From assembly GCF_002008165.1 (NCBI RefSeq), contig NZ_MRDM01000014.1, positions 682,001-746,000 on the forward strand: a DNA stretch of 64,000 bases, given 5' to 3'. The notes under the pieces were generated by a model that did not search any database, was not told the origin of the DNA, and saw only the letters and a program-made list of their open reading frames with translations. Position numbers and translations under genes: made by a program. Of this stretch, positions 62,360 through 64,000 are shown piece after piece. Source of the stretch: Rhizobium laguerreae (GTDB taxonomy: Bacteria; Pseudomonadota; Alphaproteobacteria; Rhizobiales; Rhizobiaceae). Position 1 is the first letter of the stretch, and the number at the start of each line of letters is the position of its first letter.

Positions 62360-63133
62360 TCAACTCCGCCCGGCCTTACCGAAATACCAGTCGATCACGG
62401 GCAACATGGCGATGTTATAGGCATGGGCGGAGGGATCGGCCGAGCGGATCGCCACCGCACCCGCGATCTCCTGATCCTCGGCGACGAGCATATGCCGCTC
62501 GATCCGCTCGATCATCTCGTCCGCCGTCATGTCGAAGCGGAATAGCCGCAGCAGCGTCACCGTGCGCTTGTTATGGGTGGCGAACAGCCCCTCACCCGCA
62601 ACGGATTCGGCAAGATCGAGCCCGGTCTCCTCGTGGACTTCGCGGCGCATGTTCGCCTCGATGTCGCAGCGCCCCTCGACGATATCCTCCGGCTCCAGCG
62701 AGCCGGCGGCGAAATAGACCTGGCCGGGATTGGCGGTATGGGCGCCCATGCGGATCGCCACCAGTGCGCCGTCGGAGGTCTCGAGCACCGGATAGGCGAA
62801 GATGTGAATGCCGCCCTGGCGCTGCGGCTGCCGGCGCCACCACATGAAAGCGGAAAAGGGAATGACGTGGCCCTCGCCGGCAATCCCGTCTTCACCGAGC
62901 GATACCAACCGCTGGAACACCATGCGCCCGTCGAACAGCGCCGGATTGGCAGCAGTCTCCCTGCCCCAGTTCTCCCGGATCGCCGCCTCTTCGGCGGCGA
63001 CGAAGGGATGGGGACCGGGCAGAATGCGCAGATCCACGCCGGCAATCGGAAAGACCGTCGCCGCCGGCGGCCAGCCGGCGAAATCATCGGAAAAATTGAT
63101 GTTGGTGAAATTCGCGTTCAAATTTGCATTCAT
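62360..63133 (-). CDS. NUDIX hydrolase
   Basis: The 257-residue protein has the Nudix box: Gly near residue 144 (AAGSLEPED) leading to REVHEETGLDL (164-174). The catalytic Glu pair is intact. The N terminus of about 110 residues and C-terminal extension are typical of longer Nudix members that act on ADP-ribose, NADH or similar. Its stop overlaps the end of the repeat, and its ATG overlaps the end of the nuclease-like gene by 4 bases. Confidence 0.85.
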   Translation of the reverse strand: MNANLNANFTNINFSDDFAGWPPAATVFPIAGVDLRILPGPHPFVAAEEAAIRENWGRETAANPALFDGRMVFQRLVSLGEDGIAGEGHVIPFSAFMWWRRQPQRQGGIHIFAYPVLETSDGALVAIRMGAHTANPGQVYFAAGSLEPEDIVEGRCDIEANMRREVHEETGLDLAESVAGEGLFATHNKRTVTLLRLFRFDMTADEMIERIERHMLVAEDQEIAGAVAIRSADPSAHAYNIAMLPVIDWYFGKAGRS

Positions 63134-64000
63134 GGGAGATCCAGTGTCATGACGACGGGGCAGTGATCGGACGCCTTCGGCCTGTCCCAGCCGGTGCGCG
63201 GATAACGCTCCACCTCCTGCCCCGGCGGGAAGACGGTGCGGTAGGGCTGGCCGCTGCGGATGATTTCGGGCAGGCGGCCGGCATTATGGGCGGCAAGTGC
63301 TGGCGAAAGCCAGAGATAGTCGAGTTGGCAAAGCCACTGCTCCAGTGGCCCGCGCGCGTGATAAAGCGTCCAGCGGTCGAGGGGGTCGCGGCGGCGCACG
63401 ACATTTTCGGCAAAGCCGTCGCGACTGAAAACGTCGAGCGCGCTTTCGGTCTCGTTCTGATATTCGAAGCGATAGCCGGTGCCCCGGCGGCCGATGACAT
63501 CGACACGCTCCTGATAATCGTTCATGTCTCCGCAGATGGCGAAGCTCTTCGTACCGGCTTGCTCCGCACTGAAGCGATCCTCGATGATGCGGCGCACGGC
63601 GCGCGCCTCGGCGCGGCGGATCGGCATGGTCGATTGCCGCCCGTCCAGCCCGTCGCGCGGATTGCCCATCGACTTGAAATGCACGACGTAGAGCGAAAAC
63701 GGCCGGCCGCCGATCAGAAGGTCAAGCTCCAGGCAGTCGCGCTTGAAGATCTTGTCGTCGATGCGGTTGGTGAGCATCAGCTCCTCATTGAAGAGATCGA
63801 GATCGCGATAGGTCGTCATCGCATGGCTTCTGATATCCCGCAGCTCGATCTTCTGGCCGTCGCGCGTTTCCTCGCGCATGACGACGGCAACATCGATGCC
63901 GCGGCCGTCATTGCCCTCGACCAGGAATTTCTGCCGGTAGCCGTTTCCAACCATGCGGAAGAGGTAGCCGTATTCGAAGGCCTGAAGGGCGGCCATGTTG
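63130..64000 (-). CDS. Endonuclease/exonuclease/phosphatase family protein (5' partial)
   Basis: The visible C-terminal 290 residues carry the EEP signature: VVHFKSMG, CGDMNDYQ (catalytic Asp-Asn), LDYLWLSP and a terminal SDHCPVVMTL with catalytic Asp-His. The frame is still open at the right edge, so the N terminus lies beyond it. The Met near 63996 is probably internal. The 3' end overlaps the NUDIX start, so the pair forms an operon; members cleave DNA, RNA or phosphoesters. Confidence 0.85.
   Translation of the reverse strand, partial: NMAALQAFEYGYLFRMVGNGYRQKFLVEGNDGRGIDVAVVMREETRDGQKIELRDIRSHAMTTYRDLDLFNEELMLTNRIDDKIFKRDCLELDLLIGGRPFSLYVVHFKSMGNPRDGLDGRQSTMPIRRAEARAVRRIIEDRFSAEQAGTKSFAICGDMNDYQERVDVIGRRGTGYRFEYQNETESALDVFSRDGFAENVVRRRDPLDRWTLYHARGPLEQWLCQLDYLWLSPALAAHNAGRLPEIIRSGQPYRTVFPPGQEVERYPRTGWDRPKASDHCPVVMTLDLP

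Overview
This 64 kb window is GC-rich, densely coded DNA that reads as a fast-growing Rhizobium (R. leguminosarum/R. etli type alphaproteobacterium). The evidence is protein style throughout, a type II lumazine synthase behind an FMN riboswitch, a Fur-family zinc regulator inside a znuCB operon, the large set of ABC importers and LysR/ROK/MarR regulators, and two kinds of short dispersed palindromic repeat typical of rhizobial intergenic DNA. One tRNA gene (Lys, CTT) is present. I see no rRNA, CRISPR array, insertion sequence, integrase or replication origin. The window cuts a DUF899 gene at its left edge and an endonuclease/exonuclease/phosphatase-family gene at its right edge.

Layout. 1-2.5 kb: DUF899 end, a small membrane protein, a PPP-type phosphatase and a twice-frameshifted ADP-ribosylglycohydrolase. 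2.7-10.1 kb: a six-gene import and catabolism operon (solute-binding protein, two permeases, ATPase, glycerophosphodiester phosphodiesterase, inositol-monophosphatase-family enzyme) transcribed leftward, facing a ROK regulator across two inverted repeats. 10.5-20.2 kb: single genes and pairs (transglutaminase-like enzyme, luciferase-like monooxygenase, AI-2E transporter plus K+ channel, AraC regulator facing a dioxygenase, LysR regulator, ArsR-like regulator plus MFS exporter, methyltransferase). 20.2-24.0 kb: a complete siderophore/haem-type ABC importer. 24.2-32.5 kb: an adenylate cyclase, small proteins, ribH under an FMN riboswitch, a MarR/cytochrome b561 pair facing a broken monooxygenase gene, and an ampR-like/ampC pair.

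32.6-45.8 kb: DUF1194 protein, LysR facing an SDR/RidA pair, then the most interesting locus: a small membrane protein resembling the Pycsar membrane effector (DUF5706) faces an operon of a 1252-residue FecR-TPR-outer-membrane-barrel fusion and a CHASE2 adenylate cyclase. 46-48.8 kb: small proteins, a bacterial transglutaminase-like cysteine peptidase and an exported Gly/His-rich repeat protein whose ribosome binding site lies in a hairpin. 49.1-54.3 kb: zinc locus, with znuC-znuB-zur facing znuA, followed by a ZigA-type GTPase, a coupled small Cys-containing protein and an RcnB-like protein; palindromes resembling Zur boxes lie in both promoters. 54.8-59 kb: VOC protein, CorC/HlyC-type membrane protein and a chromate-resistance pair (rhodanese-ChrB and ChrA). 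59.4-64 kb: small exported proteins, tRNA-Lys, a PhzF-family gene flanked by inverted repeat copies, a NUDIX hydrolase and the partial nuclease-like gene.

Three frameshifts, all at homopolymer runs, interrupt otherwise intact genes; they may be real pseudogenes or sequencing errors. All family assignments come from reading motifs by eye; no database search was run.
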